A stretch of DNA of 64,000 bases, taken from the NCBI GenBank assembly GCA_016721765.1, contig JADKHO010000002.1, positions 124,001 through 188,000 of the forward strand, written 5' to 3'. The stretch comes from Bacteroidota bacterium. Lineage in GTDB: Bacteria; Bacteroidota; Bacteroidia; UBA4408. Under the pieces are notes generated by a model. It saw nothing but the letters and a program-made list of their open reading frames with translations. It did not search any database and was not told the DNA's origin. Every line of letters begins with the position of its first letter. Position 1 is the stretch's first letter. Shown here one piece after another: positions 31,852 through 40,160 of this stretch. A program made the translations under genes and the position numbers.

Positions 31852-32727
31852 ATGAAAAATTACCTCCTTATTGCACTACTTGCAATTATGTTTTCTGCCT
31901 GCGAACAAGCGAAATTAGATAAAGCCGCACTCGACAAAACTACTATTGAAAACGACTCTTTAAAATCAATTGTTTCAGATAGAGAAGCATCCATAAATGA
32001 TTTTATTACCTCTTTTAATGATGTGGAACGCAACTTGGATTCGGTTACAGCACGCCAACATCTTATTTCTGTAAGCACCGACCAACAAGGTGATTTAAAA
32101 CCTAGTCAGAGAACACGAATTAATGAAGGCATTGCCTCTATAAATACATTAATGGAAGAAAACCGCAAGAAACTGGCTGAGCTAAAAAAGAAATTAAAAA
32201 ATTCCTCTTACAAAAATGCCGAACTGGCCAAAGCCATTGCCACAATTAACAATCAATTGGCACAAAAAGATGTAGAATTGACTGCCTTAAATGAAAAACT
32301 GTATAATTTAAATGCCCAGGTTAACGATTTGCAAACAGCTTTAAGTATCGTAACTGAAGAAAGCGCTGTTAAATCTCAAACCATTGCCGAAGAAACAATG
32401 GCTTTGCATACCGCATACTATGTTATTGGTGAATCAAAAGAATTGCGCGATGCAAATTTAATCGATAGAAAAGGTGGTTTATTAGGCATGGGTAAAACAG
32501 CTAAACTCAGCCCTAATATTGATAACAGCAAATTTATTCGCATTGATTATACACAAACCACCAGCATTGAAGTAAACAGCAATATGAAAATAATTACCGT
32601 GCATCCTGCCGATTCTTATGTATTGGATGCCGATGCAAAAAATAAAAAGAAGGTGAAAAATTTAACCATTACCAATCCTGAAAAGTTTTGGAGCGCTTCA
32701 AAATACTTAGTAATTCAAAAAGATTAA
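31852..32727 (+). CDS. Coiled-coil lipoprotein
   Basis: The 291-residue protein has a lipobox ending at Cys17 (AIMFSAC). A long charged coiled coil follows (about 20-185, with heptads such as LMEENRKKLAELKKKLKN), then a C-terminal globular part of about 100 residues (GKTAKLSPNIDNSKFIRIDY). It resembles Bacteroidota lipoproteins annotated Cbp1-type, but no activity is evident. It is a monocistronic unit of the two-box regulon and probably sits in the outer membrane facing the periplasm. Confidence 0.72.
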   Translation: MKNYLLIALLAIMFSACEQAKLDKAALDKTTIENDSLKSIVSDREASINDFITSFNDVERNLDSVTARQHLISVSTDQQGDLKPSQRTRINEGIASINTLMEENRKKLAELKKKLKNSSYKNAELAKAIATINNQLAQKDVELTALNEKLYNLNAQVNDLQTALSIVTEESAVKSQTIAEETMALHTAYYVIGESKELRDANLIDRKGGLLGMGKTAKLSPNIDNSKFIRIDYTQTTSIEVNSNMKIITVHPADSYVLDADAKNKKKVKNLTITNPEKFWSASKYLVIQKD

Positions 32728-32834
32728 GCATACGCTGGCATTAGCCAACTGTTACTCTACTACTGTCAGTGAAAAACGAAAGAGTTAATTACAAATAGGC
32801 TTATTATCAAGACTTTTATAGTTGGTTTAGTTTT

Positions 32835-32868
32835 AGAGCCGTTGAAATTTCAACGGCTCTTTTTTTTG
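32835..32868 (+). terminator. Strong rho-independent terminator
   Basis: A perfect 13-bp palindromic stem with AGAGCCGTT at one end and AACGGCTCT at the other, followed by eight T residues, about 110 bases after the lipoprotein gene. Confidence 0.9.
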
Positions 32869-32953
32869 AAGTCAACGCTCCTAAACCAGTTTGTAAGCTT
32901 ATACTCAAGCGAAGTGTATCAGCATGGAAGCACATTTAAAGCGATACTTGAAG

Positions 32954-33018
32954 TGTGAATATTGATAATAAACACATTTTTAATGTAACACATTCCCGCA
33001 CAACTTCACACACCTTTG
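32954..33018 (+). promoter_or_regulatory. Two-box promoter, site 12
   Basis: Box 1 TGTGAATATTGATAA at 32954, box 2 TAATGTAAC at 32981 and CTTTG at 33014. Spacing is 27 and 60 bases. It drives the OmpA-family gene. Confidence 0.75.
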
Positions 33019-33041
33019 TCACTTACTAATTCAAAATAAAA

Positions 33042-34628
33042 ATGAAATCAATTAAGTACAAACCGGGTTTTATGAACTTAAAACGAACTGGAAAAAAGCT
33101 TATAATTCTGACTGCATGCATTGCATTCACGCTCAGTACAAAGGCACAAACAGAAGATAAAAAATGGAGCATTGGCTTGCACGGTGGCGCAAACCAGTAC
33201 CAAGGCGATTTAGGGAAAGGTTTCTATAAAGGAAACCAAGCGCTTTATGGATTTGGAGGAATATCTTTTTCACGCTTTATCAATCGGCATTTAGATGCAA
33301 ATTTGTTGTTTACCAAAGGAGAGCTTGGCTTTAAAGGCGATACCAGCAGTTTCCAAACCGGATTCTCAACAGTTACTGCTAACGTTCGCTTTAATATATT
33401 ATCGTCCGATTATGTGGTTAGACCCTATTTATTTGTGGGTGCAGGTGCAATGCTATTTGCAGTGAATCCTACAGTTACTGATAAAAGTAAAATCGATTAT
33501 GCGGCTCCTGATTTTGGGGTGGGTATCAATATTAGTTTAACCCCAACGGTTATGCTTAACCTGCAAGAAATGGTATTATACTCTACCGGTGATGGTAAAG
33601 ATGGTGTGAACAAAGCCGGAAATGATGCCTACTTGCAACACATGGTTGGCTTGACTTTTAATTTTGGTAAGAAAAAAGATGCAGATATGGACGGTGTTTC
33701 TGATTCAAGAGATAAGTGTGCCAACACGCCTCCAAAAATTACAGTGGATAAAACAGGTTGCCCGCTTGATAAAGATAAAGATGGTGTAGCTGATTACTTG
33801 GATGCATGTCCGGATGTAGCAGGTACTTTGGCGCTTAAAGGTTGCCCTGATAAAGATGGCGATGGAGTAGGAGATAAGGAAGACAATTGTCCGGATGAGA
33901 AAGGAACACTTGCTTTGAACGGTTGTCCCGATAAAGATGGTGATGATGTGGCCGATAAAGACGATCGTTGCCCGGATGCTTCTGGTAGCGCAGCTTTAAA
34001 AGGTTGCCCGGATAAAGATGGAGACGGTGTTGCCGATTTAGATGATAAATGTGCCGACACAAAAGCCGGTTACAAAGTAGATGCAACAGGTTGCACAAAA
34101 GATAACGACAACGATGGTATTGTGAACGAAGAAGATGCTTGTCCGGATAAAGCAGGACCAATGGTTTTTAAAGGCTGTCCTGATACAGATGGCGATGGTG
34201 TTGCAGATAATGATGACCGTTGTCCAACCATTAAAGGAACTATTAATAACAAAGGATGTCCTGAAATGGCAAAAGAAGATGTGAAAAAAATAACTCAAAT
34301 TGCAAGCAAAATATTTTTCGAATTTGATAGCGATAAATTAAAAGTTGCATCCTTAGTACAACTGGATGAATTAGCTTCTATTTTGAAAAAATACGAAGGA
34401 GCAAACTTATTAGTTGGAGGCCATACCGATAGCGATGGCGAAGACGCATACAACATGACCCTTTCTCAAAAAAGAACCGAATCGGTTAAAACTTATTTAA
34501 TGGGACAAGGCATTATGGAATCGCGATTAACTGCAACCGGTTTTGGCGAAACACAACCCATTTCAGATAATAAAACTGCAATCGGTAAAGCGAAAAACAG
34601 AAGAGTAGAATTAAAGACTTCGTATTAA
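33042..34628 (+). CDS. OmpA-family outer-membrane protein with thrombospondin type 3 repeats
   Basis: The 528-residue protein has a signal region, an N-terminal eight-stranded barrel-like domain (about 40-205), and about seven TSP3-type calcium-binding repeats (DKDGDGVADLDDKC and similar, about 212-405). A C-terminal OmpA domain (about 415-528) carries IFFEFDSDKLK, GGHTDSDGEDAYNMTLSQKR and GFGETQPI for peptidoglycan binding. It ties the outer membrane to the cell wall. ATG 33042 is 24 bases after the -7 element; ATG 33072 would give a more compact signal peptide. Confidence 0.93.
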   Translation: MKSIKYKPGFMNLKRTGKKLIILTACIAFTLSTKAQTEDKKWSIGLHGGANQYQGDLGKGFYKGNQALYGFGGISFSRFINRHLDANLLFTKGELGFKGDTSSFQTGFSTVTANVRFNILSSDYVVRPYLFVGAGAMLFAVNPTVTDKSKIDYAAPDFGVGINISLTPTVMLNLQEMVLYSTGDGKDGVNKAGNDAYLQHMVGLTFNFGKKKDADMDGVSDSRDKCANTPPKITVDKTGCPLDKDKDGVADYLDACPDVAGTLALKGCPDKDGDGVGDKEDNCPDEKGTLALNGCPDKDGDDVADKDDRCPDASGSAALKGCPDKDGDGVADLDDKCADTKAGYKVDATGCTKDNDNDGIVNEEDACPDKAGPMVFKGCPDTDGDGVADNDDRCPTIKGTINNKGCPEMAKEDVKKITQIASKIFFEFDSDKLKVASLVQLDELASILKKYEGANLLVGGHTDSDGEDAYNMTLSQKRTESVKTYLMGQGIMESRLTATGFGETQPISDNKTAIGKAKNRRVELKTSY

Positions 34629-34649
34629 TTAAAAATTGATTTTTTATTA

Positions 34650-34684
34650 AAGGGATTGCCTGGCAAGGCAATCCCTTTTTTTGT
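34650..34684 (+). terminator. Rho-independent terminator
   Basis: AAGGGATTGCCT and AGGCAATCCCTT form a 12-bp stem around a four-base loop, followed by a T run, just after the OmpA gene. Confidence 0.9.
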
Positions 34685-34800
34685 TTGTAAGCTCCATCAA
34701 AAATAAAAAGGAACAAACCTTTCCATTCCAAAGCTCAATTCAGTGTTTCAATCCATTGAATTTGATTCCGAAACAAGGCAAACAAATTAGTTTAATCATC

Positions 34801-34865
34801 TGTGAATTATATAAATAAATATGGTCGTAATATAATCCTTAAGATGCCCCTGTGCTCAATCTTTG
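34801..34865 (+). promoter_or_regulatory. Two-box promoter, site 13
   Basis: Box 1 TGTGAATTATATAAA at 34801, box 2 TAATATAAT at 34828 and CTTTG at 34861. Spacing is 27 and 60 bases. It lies entirely inside the longest downstream reading frame, which must therefore start later. Confidence 0.75.
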
Positions 34866-34885
34866 TTGAACCAAATTACACCAAT

Positions 34886-35059
34886 ATGAAAGCAAATAGA
34901 ATCAGCTTAATTAACGAGCTAAAAAATTATTCAAGCCAAACCGGCATCGAAAGAGCTGCGCAGCACAATGCAATTCAAAGCTGGGATGAATCCGCATCAA
35001 TTATAAAAAAGGAAATTTTGTTACGGCTATCCAAAACAAAAGAAATCAAATTATTATAA
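34886..35059 (+). CDS. Small protein, 57 residues, unknown
   Basis: Starts at ATG 34886, 21 bases after the -7 element; the longer frame from GTG 34802 would include the promoter itself. The product is hydrophilic and helical (ELKNYSSQTGIERAAQHNA, SIIKKEILLRLSKTKEIK). I recognise no family. It is followed 10 bases later by the iron-permease-like gene and is probably co-transcribed. Confidence 0.55.
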   Translation: MKANRISLINELKNYSSQTGIERAAQHNAIQSWDESASIIKKEILLRLSKTKEIKLL

Positions 35060-35069
35060 CAGCTTTACG

Positions 35070-35459
35070 ATGTACAAATTATCACACCATGCCGAACGCA
35101 TTTTTGAACGAGTAACTTCCTTTGCAATAACAGTAATGGGTAACTCACTTACCTTTATTATTGCATGCATCAGCGTTATTTTTTGGCTTACGCAGAAGGA
35201 TTTTTTTGACCAATCACTACATGAGTGTATACACGAAGCGATAATTGGAATTACCTTTTTAAGCTTGTTTCTAATTCAAAAATCGTTCAACCGATTTTCC
35301 GCATCCCTACATTTAAAAGTAAATGAATTGGTATCCTCACACGAACCTGCCAGCAATGCCGTAATCGATACAGAGTTAAAAACCGAGCGAGAACTTACAA
35401 AACTGTCAAAAGAATACATCGAAATAACGGATACCTTAAAGAATACCCCACAGCCATAA
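35070..35459 (+). CDS. Low-affinity iron permease family protein
   Basis: The 129-residue protein has two transmembrane helices (about 25-45 and 57-75) and the family-like segment ITFLSLFLIQKSFNRFSASLHLKVNEL, here shown by its ends ITFLSLFLIQ and LHLKVNEL. A cytoplasmic tail has a Glu-rich stretch (ELKTERELTKLSKEY). This matches bacterial members of the PF04120 group, named after yeast Fet4 although iron transport is rarely shown. It is the second gene of the site-13 unit. Confidence 0.8.
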   Translation: MYKLSHHAERIFERVTSFAITVMGNSLTFIIACISVIFWLTQKDFFDQSLHECIHEAIIGITFLSLFLIQKSFNRFSASLHLKVNELVSSHEPASNAVIDTELKTERELTKLSKEYIEITDTLKNTPQP

Positions 35460-35559
35460 ATCCATCTTTAGAATGAATTGCAAATTAATAGAACAACAAT
35501 TCGTCAAATCAAAATTCAAGAATTCAACAAATCAAAATTCAAAAAATAAATTCCCCATC

Positions 35560-35624
35560 TGTGAATGATGCAATTTAATCTTAGAGTTATATAACATTTA
35601 CTACCTAGTATTCACGGACTTTTG
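35560..35624 (+). promoter_or_regulatory. Two-box promoter, site 14
   Basis: Box 1 TGTGAATGATGCAAT at 35560, box 2 TTATATAAC at 35587 and TTTTG at 35620. Spacing is 27 and 60 bases. It heads the last unit of the island (35684 onwards). Confidence 0.75.
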
Positions 35625-35683
35625 CACCGCAATGCTACTATTGCACCTTGTTCGCAGGAAGCGAAAATCAAATAAAAAATACA

Positions 35684-36127
35684 ATGAAAATTTCAATTCT
35701 AACAATTTCAGTCGCATCTATTATGTCAGTGATGCTAGTAAGCAGTTGCAGCAGTCCCGAAAAAAAGGTCGAAAATGCGCAAGAAAATGTAAACGATGCT
35801 AATGCAGATTTAGCAAAAGCAAATGATGAATACCTTGCAGATATTGAAACATACAAAAAAGTAACCGCCGATCAAATCGCACAAAATGAAAAGGAATTAG
35901 CTGCTTTCCGACTTAAAGTACGCGATGAAAAAGCTCAAGCTCGTGCCGATTACGATAAAAAAATTGCAGACCTGGAAGAAAAAAACAACAGCTTGAAGCA
36001 AAGAATGGCGGATTACAAAGAAACTGGAAAAGACAATTGGAATTCATTTAAAAGCGAATTCAGTCACGACATGGACGAATTTGGTAAAGCATTCAAAGAT
36101 TTAGGTGTAAATAATGTGAAGAAATAA
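35684..36127 (+). CDS. Coiled-coil lipoprotein
   Basis: From ATG 35684 the product has 147 residues; the frame opens at TTG 35648. The lipobox LVSSC is at about residue 22, and the mature part is almost wholly charged coiled coil (ENAQENVNDANADLAKANDE, DKKIADLEEKNNSLKQRMAD). It is probably a periplasmic-facing outer-membrane lipoprotein of structural type. It is the first gene of a compact unit with YceI, another lipoprotein and a degenerate receiver. Confidence 0.72.
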   Translation: MKISILTISVASIMSVMLVSSCSSPEKKVENAQENVNDANADLAKANDEYLADIETYKKVTADQIAQNEKELAAFRLKVRDEKAQARADYDKKIADLEEKNNSLKQRMADYKETGKDNWNSFKSEFSHDMDEFGKAFKDLGVNNVKK

Positions 36128-36144
36128 TTAAAAAAAATAAAAAA

Positions 36145-36738
36145 ATGAAACCAGATGTAAAATGGAGTATTGATATCGCCCATAGTGAAGTTGAATTCAA
36201 AGTGCGTCACCTTATGATTGCTCATGTAAAAGGAAAATTTAAAAATTTTGATGCCAGCATTTATACCACCGGAAAAGATTTTTCAACCGCTGTCATTGAT
36301 TTTTGGATAGATGTAGCCTCCTTGGATACAGGCGACGACAAAAGAGATGAACATCTAAAGAGTGCTGATTTTTTTGACGCACACAAGCACAAACAAATCA
36401 CCTTTGTTTCGAGCACAATTGCACAAGCCGATGCGGATGGTAACCATGAACTTTGGGGCGAATTAAGCATGATGGGCATAACAAAAAACCAACTCCTAAA
36501 CGTGCAGTTTGGTGGAATTACCAAAGACCCTTGGGGAAATGAAAAAGCCGGGTTTACAGTTACGGGCAAATTAAACCGAAACGACTGGGGCCTTGTTTGG
36601 AACACAGCCATGGAAACAGGCGGCGTAGTGGTAAGCGATGAAGTGAAAATAACCTGCGAATTCGAATTAAAAAATGCCGGTACAATGGAAGAAACAATGG
36701 TGCTTGAATCAAGCCCTGATGCTAAAAACACATTTTAA
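36145..36738 (+). CDS. YceI-family lipid-binding-type protein
   Basis: The 197-residue protein shows the YceI lipocalin-like pattern: WSIDIAHSEVEFKVRHLMI at the start, then GKFKNFDASIYT, ASLDTGDDKRDEHLKSADFF and a terminal NDWGLVWNTAMETGGVVVSD. Characterised members bind isoprenoid lipids in a beta barrel. No signal peptide is present, so this copy appears cytoplasmic. It is 17 bases after the lipoprotein gene. Confidence 0.93.
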   Translation: MKPDVKWSIDIAHSEVEFKVRHLMIAHVKGKFKNFDASIYTTGKDFSTAVIDFWIDVASLDTGDDKRDEHLKSADFFDAHKHKQITFVSSTIAQADADGNHELWGELSMMGITKNQLLNVQFGGITKDPWGNEKAGFTVTGKLNRNDWGLVWNTAMETGGVVVSDEVKITCEFELKNAGTMEETMVLESSPDAKNTF

Positions 36739-36752
36739 ACTAGAAAAAAAAC

Positions 36753-37172
36753 ATGAAACTAAAAAACAAATTTGCAATCCTCTGCATACTTCTTGCAGCT
36801 ATAGTGATTCCTTCCATTCAAAGTTGTCAGAAATATGACGACGGCCCTGCGTTAAGCCTCCGCTCGCGTGCTGCGCGTTTAGCCAATTCTTGGAAAATCG
36901 ATAATTATAAAATTAACGGCGATGATTACACGTCGCTCGTGGCAGGGTATACCGAAACATTTTCAAAAAGCGGATCCTATTCCTATTCATTTGGAATGCT
37001 TAACGGTGCGGGCAACTGGACCTTTCAAAATAAAGATGAAGAAGTAAAACTAAATGGCGACGATGATCAATCCTCTCGCACCTTATTCATTAAAAAGCTG
37101 GAAGAAAAAGCGCTTTGGTATTACTATATGGACGGAAATGACAAGTACGAAGTACACTTAATTCCAAACTAA
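36753..37172 (+). CDS. Lipoprotein, lipocalin-like
   Basis: The 139-residue protein has a lipobox ending at Cys25 (IPSIQSC). The mature part (LANSWKIDNYKINGDD, YTETFSKSGSYSYSFG, NGAGNWTFQNKDEEVKLN) has the alternating strands of small Bacteroidota lipocalin-like lipoproteins. No ligand is evident. It is 14 bases behind the YceI gene, a context of lipid-binding beta-barrel proteins. Confidence 0.68.
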   Translation: MKLKNKFAILCILLAAIVIPSIQSCQKYDDGPALSLRSRAARLANSWKIDNYKINGDDYTSLVAGYTETFSKSGSYSYSFGMLNGAGNWTFQNKDEEVKLNGDDDQSSRTLFIKKLEEKALWYYYMDGNDKYEVHLIPN

Positions 37173-37179
37173 ATTAAAC

Positions 37180-37536
37180 ATGCCCCTGTCAAAACTGAAT
37201 TTATTTATTGTAGATAGCGATATTCTTTCTGTAAAATTGTTGCGATCTTATCTTACACTTCGTTTCAACGAAGATGTGCAGGTAGCAAGCTTTTACAACA
37301 GTGCAAGTGCCTTAAAAAAAATTTCGCTAAACACTAATTTAGTCGTATTGGAAAATCACTTATTTCTTACAAAAGAACGTGAATTCATTGCTTTGATTAA
37401 GAAAATAAATTCAAAAGCGAAAGTAATTCAGCGGATCTCCAATGATGCGGTTGGTTTAGCTATTGAGCGCATCAATAGTAATGAAAGCAAATTAGAAAAT
37501 AGAACAGTGCGTAAGTGGATTAAATTTTTCAACTAA
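37180..37536 (+). CDS. Degenerate response-regulator receiver (Asp to Glu at the phosphorylation site)
   Basis: The 118-residue protein has a receiver-like N-terminus (LNLFIVDSDILSVKLLRSYL), then NTNLVVLENHLF where receivers have VVLDYxL. The phosphoacceptor Asp is thus Glu58, which often mimics the phosphorylated state. The following beta-5 region lacks the usual Lys-Pro. The C-terminus (RTVRKWIKFFN) is basic. No output domain is present. It may be a constitutively on signalling adaptor (inference). It starts 7 bases after the lipoprotein gene. Confidence 0.65.
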   Translation: MPLSKLNLFIVDSDILSVKLLRSYLTLRFNEDVQVASFYNSASALKKISLNTNLVVLENHLFLTKEREFIALIKKINSKAKVIQRISNDAVGLAIERINSNESKLENRTVRKWIKFFN

Positions 37537-37598
37537 CGGCTACTACATTTAAAATTCAAAAAGCAAAATTTTATGTTAGTGATAATCCCTATTATTTA

Positions 37599-38267
37599 AT
37601 GTGCTTTTCAGCCCAAGCAAGCTTTACCGCCAGTGCAGTTTTAGCACTGGTAGGTATTGCTTCCGTCAAAAAGGTAAGCCTTCCGGCGCAAACAGCTTTC
37701 GCCTGCATTCCATTTCTATTCGCCTTTCAGCAATTCACTGAAGGTTTGCTCTGGCTTTCATTTACACATCCCGAATTTTCATACTTAAAATCAGCCAGCA
37801 CCTATTCCTTTTTGATTGTGGCCCAAATAATTTGGCCTACCTGGGTACCACTATCAATTCTGTTTCTCGAACAGAATATAAAACGAAAACGAGTGCTCAC
37901 CTATATACTAAGTCTCGGTATACTACTTTCTCTTTACCTGAGCTATTGTTATATAATTTACCCAATACATGCCGAAATCAGCGGACACCATATCAAATAC
38001 AATCTTGAATTTCCGCATACCCAAAATTTATTGTGGTTGAGTGCCTTTTTTTATTTTATTCCAACGGTGGTATCAACACTTGTGTCTAGTGTGAATCGGA
38101 TGCAAATTCTAGGAATTACAATTTTAACTTCATGCATTATAACACGCATCATAACACCAAAATATTTTATTTCTATTTGGTGCTTTTTTGCAGCTATCAT
38201 AAGTGTTTTAGTACTAGTAATTTTGAAAGACTTAAAAAAATCAACAGAAAACTCAAGCTTGGTTTAA
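37599..38267 (+). CDS. Multi-pass membrane protein (DUF6629-like)
   Basis: The 222-residue protein has about seven transmembrane segments. It begins MCFSAQASFTASAVLALVGI and has the conserved FAFQQFTEGLLWLSF stretch typical of a family common in Bacteroidota and related phyla (DUF6629, from memory). No transport or enzyme motif is visible. It lies 62 bases after the receiver gene and may end the site-14 unit. Confidence 0.65.
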   Translation: MCFSAQASFTASAVLALVGIASVKKVSLPAQTAFACIPFLFAFQQFTEGLLWLSFTHPEFSYLKSASTYSFLIVAQIIWPTWVPLSILFLEQNIKRKRVLTYILSLGILLSLYLSYCYIIYPIHAEISGHHIKYNLEFPHTQNLLWLSAFFYFIPTVVSTLVSSVNRMQILGITILTSCIITRIITPKYFISIWCFFAAIISVLVLVILKDLKKSTENSSLV

Positions 38268-38479
38268 TGAGTATAAAAATTCCACAGTAAAAACACCGTA
38301 TTTAAGTCTTGTCACTTCTACCATTCAATTCTGAATAAAATAAATCCGTCAATTCAACAAAGGCTTACTGTTGGCATTGTTACATTTTAAGTTTTTGATA
38401 TTTTATAAAAAACACTTCCAATTTTTGAGTTGCGTTACAAATATTTTGTATCTTCAAGTTTGAATCAAAAATAAAAACT

Positions 38480-40039
38480 ATGAAATATTGCTACTTAATT
38501 ATCCAGCTTTTTCTCAGTATTGGAATTGCCTCTAATGTTCAGGCCAAAAAAAACAGCTCAGGTGTTGTTCCGGCTATCAGTATTGTAAGCAACGATGGTA
38601 CCTACACGGAAGCTGTTGGTGGCCTATGTTTTAGTGTAAGCATTACAAATCCATTACCCGATACTACTTTTGTAGATGTGCAAATTGTGGCAAGTACCAC
38701 CGGAACGCTCGGTACCGATTTTACCATTGCACCTACTCGAATTAAGTTTTTACCCAATTTTGCCGGTAATGAATCTGTTTGTGTGAGCATATTCGAAGAC
38801 CTCTTAGCCGAGCCAATTGAGACCTACAGTTTTATGCTTGCAAACCCGAGTAACAATGCAACTCTAGGTGATTCTCTAATTAATTTTACCATTTATGACA
38901 ACGACTCCATAACCACTTCCAATCCTTGTTCCGACATATTTTTTTCAGAATTTGTGCATAGTTTTTCAGCTGGTGATAGAGCATTCGAATTGTATAATCC
39001 AACCGGCCAGGTGGTTGATTTATCAAATTATTCCATAAAAATTTATTTTGCCGGTAACACCGTTGCCGGAACCGATGTGCCATTATCCGGTTTTATAAAT
39101 CATGGAGATACCTATGTAATCAGTTATTCCGGCTCCGATTCAGCAGTAAAGGCAATTTCAGATTTGGTAAACGGACAGTTCTTCTTTAATGGAAACAGCG
39201 CAATTGGCTTATACCACAATGCTACTTTAGTCGATTGCTTTGGCACAATAGGAGTGAACCCCGGCTTTGGCTGGCCGGTTTACAATGCAAATTCAACTTC
39301 GGCAACACTGGTGCGAAAACAAAATATCAAACAAGGTGAGTCAAACTGGAACAATTCAAATGGTCAATGGGATATATTTCCGCAAGCTGATTATTCTCAC
39401 TTGGGTTCACACACCATCAACGGCTGTGGTTTTATTGTGCCACCGACGGTCACCATGTTTACATCCGATGCTTCCTTTAATGAAGCAGTTGGCGGCTTAA
39501 GCATTAGTGTAAAGATCTTTAATCCCCTTGCAGTTGCCACTACGGTGGATGTAGTTTTAGGTAATTTAACCACGGCTACACTCAACAGCGATTTTACTTT
39601 TACCCCATCACAGTTAACCTTCCCGGCAAATTCCACAGTTCCGCAATCCATTAGCATTTCTATTGTGGATGATTTAACAATTGAGCCGGATGAAATACTT
39701 GAACTCCGTCTTCAAAATGTAAGTGGTTCCGCTACAATATTAGATTCCAGTTGGGTGCTTACCATTCAAAACGACGATTTTACAGGAATCAGTGAAATCA
39801 AAACTTCCGCAACCCACAACCTTCAACCAAATCCCGTAAAAGATATTTTAAAATTTACATCCAACAATAAAATTGATAGCTACCAAATTACAAATTTCCT
39901 TGGCCAAGTATATAAAGCTGAAACCAACATTAATTCATCACAACTCAATTTAAATTTACAAGATCTAAAACCGGGAATGTATTTTATTGTAGTAAAGGAG
40001 GGAACTAATAATTTCTGCAAACGATTTATCAAAGACTAG
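38480..40039 (+). CDS. Calx-beta and lamin-tail domain secreted protein with type IX sorting domain
   Basis: The 519-residue protein has a signal peptide (to about NVQA). A first Calx-beta-like domain spans about 33-145 (YTEAVGGLCFSVSITNPLPD). A lamin-tail domain follows at about 150-310 (CSDIFFSEFVHSF, AFELYNPTGQVVDLSNYSIK). A second Calx-beta domain covers about 320-435 (FNEAVGGLSISVKIFNPLAV), and a C-terminal sorting domain begins LQPNPVKDILKFTSNN. It is likely an exported surface or matrix adhesin. Calx-beta domains bind Ca2+ in animals; that is not shown here. It lacks a two-box promoter. Confidence 0.85.
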   Translation: MKYCYLIIQLFLSIGIASNVQAKKNSSGVVPAISIVSNDGTYTEAVGGLCFSVSITNPLPDTTFVDVQIVASTTGTLGTDFTIAPTRIKFLPNFAGNESVCVSIFEDLLAEPIETYSFMLANPSNNATLGDSLINFTIYDNDSITTSNPCSDIFFSEFVHSFSAGDRAFELYNPTGQVVDLSNYSIKIYFAGNTVAGTDVPLSGFINHGDTYVISYSGSDSAVKAISDLVNGQFFFNGNSAIGLYHNATLVDCFGTIGVNPGFGWPVYNANSTSATLVRKQNIKQGESNWNNSNGQWDIFPQADYSHLGSHTINGCGFIVPPTVTMFTSDASFNEAVGGLSISVKIFNPLAVATTVDVVLGNLTTATLNSDFTFTPSQLTFPANSTVPQSISISIVDDLTIEPDEILELRLQNVSGSATILDSSWVLTIQNDDFTGISEIKTSATHNLQPNPVKDILKFTSNNKIDSYQITNFLGQVYKAETNINSSQLNLNLQDLKPGMYFIVVKEGTNNFCKRFIKD

Positions 40040-40160
40040 CTTGAAAGAAAAATTTCATTTGCTTATCCTTAGTTTTACTTTGCTTGAGATATAAATATCA
40101 CAACCAGTATTAATGATGAATTGCCATCAATAAAGGCTTATTTAGTTTACTGAAAGGATC

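Noticed and set aside
33794..34298. Overlapping minus-strand reading frames opposite the OmpA gene
   Set aside because: They are low-complexity reverse translations of the TSP3 repeat region; the plus-strand protein has clear domains, and the minus frames have none.
38411..38448. TTTTG upstream of the Calx-beta gene as a two-box promoter
   Set aside because: The -7-like element exists, but no box 2 or box 1 sequence occurs at the required distances.
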